A stretch of 64,000 nucleotides of DNA, from the NCBI GenBank assembly GCA_020809705.1, contig CP085827.1, positions 7,456,001 through 7,520,000 on the forward strand, written 5' to 3'. Numbering within the stretch: the stretch's first letter is position 1; the number at the start of each line of letters is the position of its first letter. Source of the stretch: Calonectria ilicicola (taxonomy: Eukaryota; Ascomycota; Sordariomycetes; Hypocreales; Nectriaceae). Under the pieces are notes generated by a model. It made no database searches. It saw only the letters and a list, made by a program, of their open reading frames with translations, and had not been told where the DNA came from. The translations under genes were made by a program, and so were the position numbers. This document shows, in pieces, positions 49,001-51,609 of this stretch.

Positions 49001-51112
49001 GCCTCTCGCATGGGACGCGATCTGAAGACGCGCTTTTACCGAACTGGCGATTTGGTCCGACTCAACTCAGACGGCACCGTTGCTATTGTAGGACGCAAGG
49101 ATACTCAAGTCAAGATTCACGGTCAGCGAATGGAGTTGGGTGAAATTGAATACCAGCTTTCTCGTATCACCGATATCCACCACTCTATGGTAATGGCTCC
49201 TAAGAAGGGTCCCTTGAACAACCGCCTGGTTGCAATTCTTTCTCTCAAGGACTACTCTGCCTCCATTACCTCTACTCCTGACACCAAACTTGAACTTCTG
49301 AACCCCAATCTCAGATCTCAAGCCAGCGAAGCTGTTATCCAGTTCCGAGACACTATTTCCAAGTTCTTGCCCAAATATATGATTCCTTCCACTTGGGTCG
49401 TTGTCCAGGCCATGCCTGCCATGCTTTCAGGCAAGCTTCACCGCCCAGCCACCAAGGCCTGGGTAGAGAACATGGACAACGAGACGTACAGGGCCATTGG
49501 AGGGTCAGACGCTATCGCAGCTAGACTTGGCGCCAGCGAGCGCATTGCCATGCAGATTAGTGAAAAGGTCAATAGTCTTCTCGAGGCTACAGAAGGTGGC
49601 AGCCAGGAGGAAGACATCGTTGGCAAGAACATTATCCCGGTTCAATATGGACTTGACTCCATTTCTGCCATCTCATTGTCCAACTGGATCAGAAAGACAT
49701 TCGATGTCACAATTCCTTTGTCTGTCTACCTTTCTTCTGAGACTAGCATTCGAACTTTGGCTGGCCTTGTGGGAGAGACAGCACCCGATGTTGCGCAAGA
49801 TGAGGAGGAGCCCAAGGGCAAGGAACCCGCAACTACTACTGGCCTAGATCTCCGATCAGAGATTCAAAAGTATGAGAGCCAGCTCACAAAGCTTTTCTTG
49901 CCAGATATGAAGAGTTCCCTACAACGCCGTTCCCCAACATCAGTTCTATTGACGGGTGCAACCGGATTCCTTGGTAGCCAAATTCTCAAGGAACTACTCC
50001 AGAGATCTCAGGTCACAAGAGTTGTCTGTTTAGTCCGTGCAGAAAGCGATAGCCACGCCAAGGAACGAGTAATTGAGTCTGCAGAGAAGGGTCAATGGTG
50101 GAGGCCGAGGTTTGATCACCGCCTTGAAGCTTGGAGTGGAGACTTGGCCCAACCCCGCCTTGGACTCGACGAAGCCAAGTGGAAGCGAATCGGCTCAGGT
50201 GAAAAGGATGGTATTGATGCCATCATCCACAACGGCGCTTTGGTGCACTGGCACATCAGTTACAACGAGAGCCGTGACGCAAACGTCAACAGTACCGTGG
50301 ATCTCCTGTCAGCCTGGGCCACGGCTCCTCGCCCTGTGAAGTTCATGTTCGTCACTGGTGGCTACATGAGAGGCGCTAACGAGACTGATGATGAAACACT
50401 TGAGATTCTTAAGGAAGCAGATGGTTACTCTCAGTCCAAGTTTGTCTCTGAGATGCTCATCAGGCGCCAGGGAGAGCGATCCCGTCGCACTCGACCCCAG
50501 ATGCCAATTCCAACCATTGTGGGACCCGGTCTTATTGTTGGTGATGCTGTTCACGGTGTCTCCAATCTGGATGATTTCCTGTGGCGTGTAGTTGCCTCAG
50601 CTGTTCGTATCAATGGCTACAATGCGGAGGAGGGAGAAGACCCCAACAACTGGCTCATTGTGGCTGGCAGTGACCAGATCGCCAGTGCCACAGTGGACAC
50701 CTGCCTTGAAGTTACTGCCAGGGAGACCAAGATGCTCCGATTCGTGGATGGAGTTCCCGTAAAGGACTTCTGGCAGATGATGAAGAATCAGTGCGGATTC
50801 AGACTTCGACCCATGTCTACTAAGTTGTGGATGAAGCGCCTGGAGGAGGATATGGATCGAGAGGGCCCCAGCCATCCTCTATTCCCTGTTTTCGAGTTCC
50901 TAAACCTGAAGGGTGGTGCTCTGGGAGCTCAGAGGTACACTGATGGCAAACCTCTCTTCCCTCAAAAGGATACTCTACTCCGCCTTCAGCGAAGTGTTGA
51001 ATATCTAAAGAGCATTGGATTCCTCGGAAAGCAGCAAGCGAAGAAGGGTGCTGGTCCTCTCTCAGGATTCAAGCGCACCGGTCTCAAGTCCACTAGAACC
51101 GCTTTCTTCTAA
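25541..51112 (+). CDS. Giant NRPS with terminal reductase (NRPS5-type)
   Basis: One uninterrupted frame of 8,523 residues (roughly 0.93 MDa). Domains by core motifs: remnant C and degenerate A1 (A3 at ~405), no carrier; C1 (YPCAPVQEG ~854; H987 in SHAIIDG); A2 (~1449), T2 (S1870), dead E2 (~1920-2320); C2 (H2489), A3 (~2968), T3 (S3395), E3 (H3580/H3581); C3, A4 (~4527), T4 (S4952), E4 (~H5137); C4, A5 (~6071), T5 (S6493), E5 (~H6674); C5 (H7152, NHALIDA), A6 (~7609), T6 (S8040, GLDSIS), R (GATGFLGS ~8137; Y8296/K8300). With a starter from the stand-alone A-T protein it should build a linear hexapeptide with D-residues at positions 3-5 and reductive release as aldehyde or alcohol. This mirrors F. 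graminearum NRPS5 (fusaoctaxins) but with fewer modules. Substrates are not assigned. Confidence 0.95.
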   Translation: MSSRSSTLNAGAESAVPTDFPSVAADASVGRLDTHWSLDFTPDDESPVQGLVSALTPAQLFLAWGMVVKAHAGTDDTVVFGANVSDDTAEAAEAQEPAKPFAIDLDSEKAIGSHLDVIQQQIDSWTTPESSSPVLHTDDAETSSAFRSAFYYSSSTPLTEQHEILQNDDGVVNGTTPLVVLCSGEGSNLSAEMAVNSNIVGQHVLPYLAAQLSRAFTQLRSADNDDPLKSISLVGPQDLDKARMLAGRMPSSESSCIHELITDQAETTPDAEASISWDTRLTYNELDQYSDALALKLIGLGLGAGQIVATCLDKSGWVAVTYLAVLKAGGAFAPLNPTLPVDQLALSLRTLNASIILTTPEYQTKLNGFARTVLGISKLDESLTISDRRPEVDVQPHQPAFIVSTSGSTGAAKHMVVTHEAFSSSIEANCDGLDLSEDTRMLQFSSYDHHTSISEIFLTLTQGGCICTPSEKERLSDIRAACQRMSPNTAFLTPATADLFEPDELVDVESLNLSGEPMTETNVRKWASRSLLINAYAPAEASGFPFMTVPLSDDAVSSNLGWPHGCSAWLMDPEDSSRLAPIGAIGELLLEGPTIAQSYLGNSDASRSAFIPRPASLPEPVFGAQDASERRCFLTGDLVRFNLADGTLQFVRRKDPRYILNKVIHTEQLIRKNLDSVRQVAIVAPERGACANRLVALVSFEGEKKAGRLGFLTSERRLKYVGQPNAVCDELRRHMPSHAVPSVWLAVTELPITSSGKIDRKTLVTWVNGINEHSIKQRIDNQLKPEIDASEWLASSTSLGEVESSNAQETSSQSTVEDVADRFTLLELDGDKVGKLEAALKKIGVTGGTRAVEDCYPCAPVQEGIMVSQVKAPGTYNILVVWDMIAPPNKRITQESLKAAWTRVVKHHASLRTVFIDSVRDGALFDQVILKPTDVDVVDVPWIQEPIESDDLLELTSADWNTGELQHRLGFSKSADGRVQCQLLISHAIIDGLSVPNLRRSLEGALNGTLSDTPEPHHHQNYISQIQKASKDAAREFWRTYMDGLDGCKLPQLIDGAHPPKIPKVSMIRHEVPNVKQLRVFCQNNGITLFNLIQAAWALTLRAYTLSDEVCFAFMATDRHLLGDQADDAVGFFINLMLCRASLQGSTPVVEVLKKLQHGFYASLQHQHLPLAEIAHQHNIPAADLFNTTMTFYALDQDDETEVSNIRLRQDLLQDVAEYDVVVRIHESDEANMKAELAYWNTALSDSQAENVFGAFLAAIASIPSATTVDDVNLLDNRMSSQIQEWNQEQPELFDVCLHEMIHERLQEAPNAPAVDAHDGQFTYAEFDRVASQLGKHLTELGVGPEVAVGICFEKSAWAAVAVIAILKAGGFFVPIDPAFPPERQQLISDNIGIKVLLYSDATSHVSLNGVRHHIVVDQKLFDQLPAPSAAWSSNRVKSHNAAYTLFTSGSTGTPKGVVVEHRNISSSVMAHGITFGFNCSSRVLHFSAYTFDGAVCEILTTLSHGGCICIPSEHDRLSNLAGAITKLQCNWVHFTPTTMSTLRPQDVSSLKTIVAMGEALNWATKDAWSPHVRLFNGYGPTETSIYAVVCDTTSPDVGPMVIGNTIGSRGWIVRPSNHKQLMPIGAVGELVLDGPMVSRKYFNDPERTKQSYLEHPLPPYMGSTPFRAYRSGDLVRYNADGSITYVGRNDNQVKVRGQRTELGEVEQKIKTGKVKVAQCVVLLPKSGPCAGRVIATVSFNDEYPVDNSVSTGDMKLLDVDKITDVLDTLREDVSQKLPVFMVPKIWFPVQSFPQTTSFKVDRRAVTRWIEQLSQDAIDKVIHVSAAQGAVQIAEGPVETVIAEAWGKALDVPITQIPTDRSFFSLGGDSILAMNIVTQCRGNGVDLSVRDILRGTTIQELAGRISGTEPSGSSKDHSASPQSELTPVESLALGEGLDLPADRLQNSRSVQVRLNQSTSSTALKTAAQNLVARHPTLRTILAKEDGKWFRHARLDFPKAVALTVHDGSAAVAAKLSVSRSRLDLSTGPLLAVDYFPSTQTLALTASQLTLDLPSWNIVVKDLDALLSGSTLPAVPSVNEPAVSIKNPHTIVEPDLEYWELEETEEAYLPREMNYELRLDPDVTEKLLQITKSANTTPSDLIVAAATQSFSESFTDRNMPTIYMVGSEQGLEQTTAGYFETAFPIHVDTDALVTATPEFVAQVTKARVGITSTGIPRVFPDQPPELLVSFLENQQYSFKGKALEQIDDNLDNAKAATLASLIPACLSITANIQDDGILSVVVAHSWDLGRQKKIRKWVRQLESTLGAVIRATASEAVPLSDTDFPFIKVENNDAWQQVHKAISSKIGPVSRHTVEDLYPCSPVQQGILLSQAKSMSSYQIDIVWKVRDNRSRVSLANIERAWEAVVRQHPAMRTIFVDGLGAGEAFLAVVLRDPSTIVRKESVSGDREDIEIFLQSQPPLKVADHQPPHMLTIASTSVPGEALVHLRASHAITDGISLDVIQQDLARAYSDERIATLSIDVVQQQPVYNAFRDYIGYIREQDNQTSLDFWKKHLANVSPCHFPKLTVPDVETANVKRLFKAELGKAHITALNKLCQEHNVTISSLAQITWALILRAYTSNPYVCFGYMTSGRDAPVDGIDSGVGVFINMLVSSLTLEDDMTLKQVLIEASAAFADSLEHQYCPLVKIQSALQLGTQPLFNTAMSCYRELEPEQMTSATDVTVDPVHIDDVSEYSIGAKVSYTRSKIEMTLTYWTGALCPEAAEVVGKAWVETLKSLPTILDEKVANIALFDSASETLIREWNHHMAGTVDLCMHDVLSKQASEVPNKVALNSTAGNLTYSELDDYSTRLSHHLVKLGVVVESIVPLIFEKSVWTVVAMMAVWKAGAAFVALDPGHPIDRQTMILSDLNSPVAVLSAEQSARPAIAELIATTGVRQWILTPESVLALPKKSTKACTTVTPDNAAYVIFTSGSTGKPKGVVVHHRAISTSTKEHGEAFGFHSEVRIMHFASYAFDASFTEFITPLVFQGSVFIPSETERIEDLPGFINRNEITWIILTPAVARMMNPEDVPKVTTLICGGDAMGDLTPRKWSNKVRFIQGYGPTEATIVVSISNRQNKEVRPAMIGHMIASAAWIVNPRNHDILMPVGAAGELLIEGPVLARGYRNDPEKTSAAFIENPLWSKNYPRHSPSRRLYKTGDLVRLNMDGSLDFIQRKDTQIKIRGQRVEAGEIENTIDAANESIQHVFVTFLKEGLLKSRLISVISVQGLGPAVASGEGPQLLSGQDQVRAKEILNELTEYLSAKLPRHMVPQVWAVVEGSSVPLNSSGKMDRRRITTWLEKADEALAQEILSLDEEEAVSDDNMNDLEGALRSIWALVLNIDRQKIGLDRSFFSLGGDSISAMQLVSHCRAQRIPINVQDVFRCKTVAALATVAQENGAGADYAADQSDFVERVDEYFSLSPVQKFHFEMNPEGVNHFNQSWLVQIPSSRSVSPDTVRDALHQLVDRHSMLRARFRRSDGQWKQRITNDIEGSLAFNEHLRVAPRAVDGIMAQTQTSLDIQAGPVMAADLIQLPDRQLLFMVAHHLVIDLVSWRVVLEELETILTGGFSTLAEVKPFSFQQWVELLAAQAEKWTLTDVLPYNLPAPQMDYWGSGASLSNTFGSTRDLNFTLDEAITKSLLGPANDALQTDPQDLFLAAAFQSFSEVFIDRPLPTIFTEGHGREADVVGQIDLSRTVSWFTSLSPVALPSGAQSDLIETLKRTKDARRAIPNKGVPYFASRYMTSQGAKQFSKHSQMEILFNYQGQFQQSERSDVLLQAVTDTKYVEGDIDPTVPRLALVDIAAAINEGRATVSLTVPKSFNIDTMDRVSHWLRRFQLLLVDLVKQTTDLEPSFSLSDLPLVKDITYSDLAEIEALCEEHIGESGPRAIEEIFPCSPMQQGILMSQSRKSELYDVRIAMQITTPGVEVDQLKDAWSQLIRRQPMLRTVFIPNLRGTGSFDQVILRDAEPIIREVEASESDLEAEEQWIRCETSAAPVNGFEYGQLPHEFVIYTAGSRLYMMIRLSHALVDGACLPLIIQELRQAYAQRLPAGSARSYRELIAFTQKQSQNKILEYWCDYLRNIIPSRLPPLLDGVIHRGPSELKVRELVVPNVAGLKQICAEHGFTLSNLVQAAWALVLRAYTGEDSVSFGYLASGRDAPIDGVQQILGPFINMLICRVEFTDEKTSVLQLLQNMREDILTGIGNQYVSLAEVQHALEMGSEPLFNSTISFQRNDPVTDGANGTDGDDGLALAPVDARDPTEYDISLNVVDVDDLEISFSYWTSKVSDKQATHVIRALLTALAGFTEDINQPATRLNLVSPETRAEMDEWNLLAMPVPVPACVHKLIEMQTQVVHSQKAVEAWDRDFTYRELNQAANAFAHHIQELGNLKPDGFVVTCFEKSAWTVVAQLAILKAGAAFAAVDPTHPVERIAGIVSDLGHPSLLLTSSKYEDRLRELFPHVVLVNEESFKKLGPRKDAPKTDVQPENTAYSIFTSGSTGRPKGINIEHQSISTAAAVHANRLRLGRSSRVLQFAAYTFDLSVGDIFYTLVNGGCICVPSDRQRVEDLAGAINAFKVNWMFLTPTLADMLEPDSVPTLKTLLLGGEAPTAENVRRWSERVHLILAYGPAETTIWSNCNTNVNPTTDPANFGPAFGSAIWVADMENPEVLLPVGAMGELLVEGPLVARGYIADPAKTAAAFIPRPQWLPDGYDRHMYRSGDIVRYNPDGSCSFVRRRDNQVKVRGQRVELNEVEVHVTRANAGLQHAIVLLPKEGACKGRLSVVISYTSPDEREPFRSIVPIRNNKASQEKIAGIRNYLMEKLPGYMVPKVWIAVEEIPFTVNGKIDRRQVTGWVHALTDNDLAGIVGQTAEAGEGSSAALAKLSNMEKQLAHVWSQVLNLPLASLPIDQSFTSLGGDSISAMQVVSRGRERGVIVTVHNILRCQSLPDLASQCRFKSLAAGEGAALNTTVDYTKDFPLLPIQRMFFEQMPHGLSHYNQQFTVRLNKNFGAKDIERALAAVVQAHPMLRARFYQQQDKNGQWTQKVTPDIKGSFHFETNVFNTLLEAQDKMNETQASLDIRQGPLFAVDLIDLPEYQVLFLAAHHLVIDLVSWRIILEDLENLLSGQQPSPEIIPVPAWSNELVQQATKYSIDKVLPFPVPVADFAFWAMDGMNNVFRDTTTIELRLDGPSTKALLGSANTAFGTDPVDLMAAALFYSFGEVFSDRALPALYTESHGRAAWDDAIDLSRSVGWFTTIFPLVLQKKSGSELDLVRAVRQVKDMRRRIPEKGLPYFITRYLTEEGRSAFKDHTNMEILFNYLGQFQQLQQADNIIEEIAEGGVETEDAPPTTPRLALLDVMTAVQGAELVLSFTYNKKMQHRERIHTWLEKFHAALQRLSSDLPDMPSSFTSGDFPLLGLDDDALTGFAETVHTKVGAWGPSVIENVFPASPIQQGMLVSQSKDTTSYLVKGVWKITPPAGKSFQPDQLEKAWLNLVKYHAILRTVFCESGRSDGVFAQVILRDEAFASTIIKTFGYEGHDPIDFLQSAPSKLRSDKPPAMMEMLTTSRGGDAYVCVEISHTLIDGTSFGVLMDDLREAYHDNLRGSGPAYGDYISYIYQQPFAKSLDHWKEALADTQACHVPTLSPHGTARKLNKVARMVPNADRMRKLCRTHDFSVTNILQVAWSLVLRAFTGMNHVCFGYLNSGRDVPVDGIEKAVGPFINMLICQAEFGVGENAKSALDMVKEMRRSYIDSLPHQHCSLGDIQHALGFGNKALFNTAMSLQKISEVEEEDPTRVHFESVEGHDPSEYNMTLNILDGDKTIELHLAHWTDVLSDEHAAEIIDATIRALDFIVQDPSRNLPVVNLLSEESLDRILGWNSNYADPIQSTIPQLINAHFREAPESPAIVSWDGELTFGELDRLITRIASYLRSIGVGPDVTVPFCFRKSLWAPVAMIAIMRAGGAFVPLDPAHPPERIRMIVQQLPTQTIALASPETAHLLEPLISKVIPLNADFCDRLPNARFVPFTATPDNLAYILFTSGSTGTPKGAELQHRAVCTSTTAHGMRMGFNKYTRAAQFSSYSFDACIVEIFTTLIYGGCVCILSEAERMNDLADAFNRMKVNWTFLTPAVASTVDPSEVPTLRTFSVGGDAIRHAVINKWNNGSCRVIQAYGPTECCVFCLSEDRTGRPTAPEVLGSAMGCTVWVVDQQDPNILMPIGAVGELVVQGPIQSRGYLNDPEKTKNTFVRGLAWLPEEIQDEPVYKTGDLVRYNANHTISFIRRKDTQVKVRGQRIELAEIDYQIASSHNDIQAHYVMLGSEGRFSGKIVVIISFRDLGDHQDGNLKLLDRKDERSKAQEKLAQIQNFIADKIPSYMHPHAMIVVNTLPTNVSCKVDARQVKAWVHNLDDEAYSQVMNLDATDAAMEPTDEAEKVIQSAISETINLPLQQVAMNRSFISLGGDSITAMQVMALCRRNGFSLPVQDILKSASIRAMSTKAKKLGFANSAQDNVEKENVLFPLSPAQNIHFLQCPDGENHYNQSMLVKFRQKVSSSAIEDGIQELVSRHSMLRARFVKDTKTGQWSQKISSQVKESFTFDTFKAESWDAARPKLAVAEESLDITRGPLIAVRQVDIASTSALFLVAHHLVIDLVSWRTLLRELEQLIDGEALPEDSFSASFQQWTNSLHNYAASHAQSALALPFEVPTVDLNFWGVNEFRNDFNHLVQGSFTLSTETTSVLLREANSVLNAEVFDVLLAIAAHTFNTVFPERQAPVISTESHGREHPLGREANVSVHETVGWFTGIAPFVLQENNGTFLDSLIRTKDIRRAIAGSGVPYFTAQMLSKETESQRTKMFPLEILFNYFGRFQQFEKAEGLFEPLPSSLGPLDVNLDAERLALIDLAGVIEKDQLTLSWTFNERIKHHNKLSRWLALYEQTLTDVASDLQKATTQLTRSDVPLLPLTHAELGQLNGDLAKLSRKGVRAIEDVYPLSPMQRGILLSQSKDSGFYDVHAVWDITSPDHTVDVLRLHQSWDRVVQRHPMLRTVFYRSVREDSLLDQVVLKSYHPAISHFTYDGDEEDEEHALQQLWEAAAGPYAPNSPNHRLALCSKPGGDKVFAHLQVNHALIDASSVAVILRDWKRAYGGTLPEEVGPAYAAYIGHIQKTTPQASIRFWSNLLRGVTTCKLPKLTDVGGIGEKQLMKLDVNIPAPDGIRSISKKLGVSLANIVQLAWGLVLRSYTGEREVNFGYITSGRDVEIDGIQDAVGPFINILVSRLSFDQDKTLASMLQNLFTTYLDSLPHQFASLADIKHALHMGNEQLFNTAMSYQKVSASAAAQESSLTFTTIRGNDPSEYDLTLNVIETDDTIDVNLVYWNTSVSEGQINNLFASFVRSLKVIETHVDKPIDSIDLLPSEHASQLLEWNKSMPADSTSRLHDLWYDVVRRQPEAPAVCGWDKTFTYAELDRASTRLACHLIKLGVKPETFVGVLFEKSAWITVAWLAILKAGAAFMLMDPEAPKDRLQTLLAGAKASVIVCSTSAKSTVDALSKTAVVVNEQTISTMRPTSSLPDTPATSPAYVIFTSGTTGTPKGAVIEHHSISVSLVAQAKAFFITAESRCLQFASYTFDASITEMAVPLLAGGCVCIPHQQDITGDLPRAITEMNVNWAVLTPSFVQTINPDSVPSIKTLGLGGEPLTQRDMEVWAPRVNLLNIYGPSECSIVASCKQDLTATSEPSNIGYPVGCSLWVTDADDPSRLVPIGCIGEMLIEGPTLARHYLNEPEKTEAAFVSGLSWASRMGRDLKTRFYRTGDLVRLNSDGTVAIVGRKDTQVKIHGQRMELGEIEYQLSRITDIHHSMVMAPKKGPLNNRLVAILSLKDYSASITSTPDTKLELLNPNLRSQASEAVIQFRDTISKFLPKYMIPSTWVVVQAMPAMLSGKLHRPATKAWVENMDNETYRAIGGSDAIAARLGASERIAMQISEKVNSLLEATEGGSQEEDIVGKNIIPVQYGLDSISAISLSNWIRKTFDVTIPLSVYLSSETSIRTLAGLVGETAPDVAQDEEEPKGKEPATTTGLDLRSEIQKYESQLTKLFLPDMKSSLQRRSPTSVLLTGATGFLGSQILKELLQRSQVTRVVCLVRAESDSHAKERVIESAEKGQWWRPRFDHRLEAWSGDLAQPRLGLDEAKWKRIGSGEKDGIDAIIHNGALVHWHISYNESRDANVNSTVDLLSAWATAPRPVKFMFVTGGYMRGANETDDETLEILKEADGYSQSKFVSEMLIRRQGERSRRTRPQMPIPTIVGPGLIVGDAVHGVSNLDDFLWRVVASAVRINGYNAEEGEDPNNWLIVAGSDQIASATVDTCLEVTARETKMLRFVDGVPVKDFWQMMKNQCGFRLRPMSTKLWMKRLEEDMDREGPSHPLFPVFEFLNLKGGALGAQRYTDGKPLFPQKDTLLRLQRSVEYLKSIGFLGKQQAKKGAGPLSGFKRTGLKSTRTAFF
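31310..32510 (+). other. Inactive epimerisation domain of module 2
   Basis: An E-type domain follows T2, but the HHLVIDLVSW motif seen in the other three E domains reads SQLTLDLPSW, losing both histidines. The later EGHGRE motif reads VGSEQGLE. Epimerisation of residue 2 is therefore not expected. Confidence 0.85.
35880..46500 (+). repeat. Three successive C-A-T-E-type repeat units
   Basis: E3, C3-A4-T4-E4 and C4-A5-T5-E5 share the same order and nearly identical motifs: HHLVIDLVSW in all three E domains and GGDSI[ST]AM in all three carriers. The pattern suggests growth by internal module duplication. Nucleotide-level similarity was not computed. Confidence 0.6.
49925..51109 (+). other. Terminal thioester reductase (R) domain
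   Basis: NAD(P)-binding LLTGATGFLGSQ near residue 8137, followed by the SDR-type YSQSK pair Y8296/K8300 after a TGG turn. It resembles the reductase release domains of peptaibol and fusaoctaxin synthetases. It would release the chain as aldehyde, with possible further reduction to alcohol. No TE or terminal condensation domain exists, so cyclisation is not expected. Confidence 0.9.
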
Positions 51113-51609
51113 AGAGTTTACAATTTTTCCTTTCTGTTCAGATCTATTTAGATAGTTTTAGACCTCTATTATAGATAGATTAAGCTTTTTGCTATTAAAG
51201 AATCTACATGGTACACACCTCTTAGAAACCATTCACCTGTGACTTCCTGACATCATTACACGAAACTCCTTCAGACACCAATCTAAGGTCGGGAAATCCA
51301 GGAATATTAAAATTGAAAGACGCAAATATTTAAAGTCGTTTATCTCTTAAATGTGATATCCTTCTGTTGAAGAAGTGGGAGTAAGGCAATTAACCCAGTG
51401 TCTGGGAAAGCATGACTGGACACACCTGTATATAAAGTAATATGAGTGTAAAGATGTGGGACCAAGAGGACCAATCAAGCACGCATACCGAATGTGTACT
51501 AGCGCAAGACGCTGTAGGGCAAGGACGCCCACAACAGTATCATGTAGTGAGCGCAGGCGAACGGTTCTACGGTTCGTCAAGTTGAAGTCTTGGTAATAAG
51601 AACAGAGGT
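51113..51609. other. NRPS 3' region and LINE 3' flank
   Basis: No gene. The first ~100 bp are an AT-rich NRPS 3' untranslated region. The remainder up to the LINE RNase H stop may be the LINE 3' tail; I see no clear poly(A) and no clear target duplication. Confidence 0.5.

Noticed and set aside
25541..51112. Peptaibol synthetase with a PKS-type N-terminus
   Set aside because: The terminal reductase fits, but there is no ketosynthase or acyltransferase and far too few modules.
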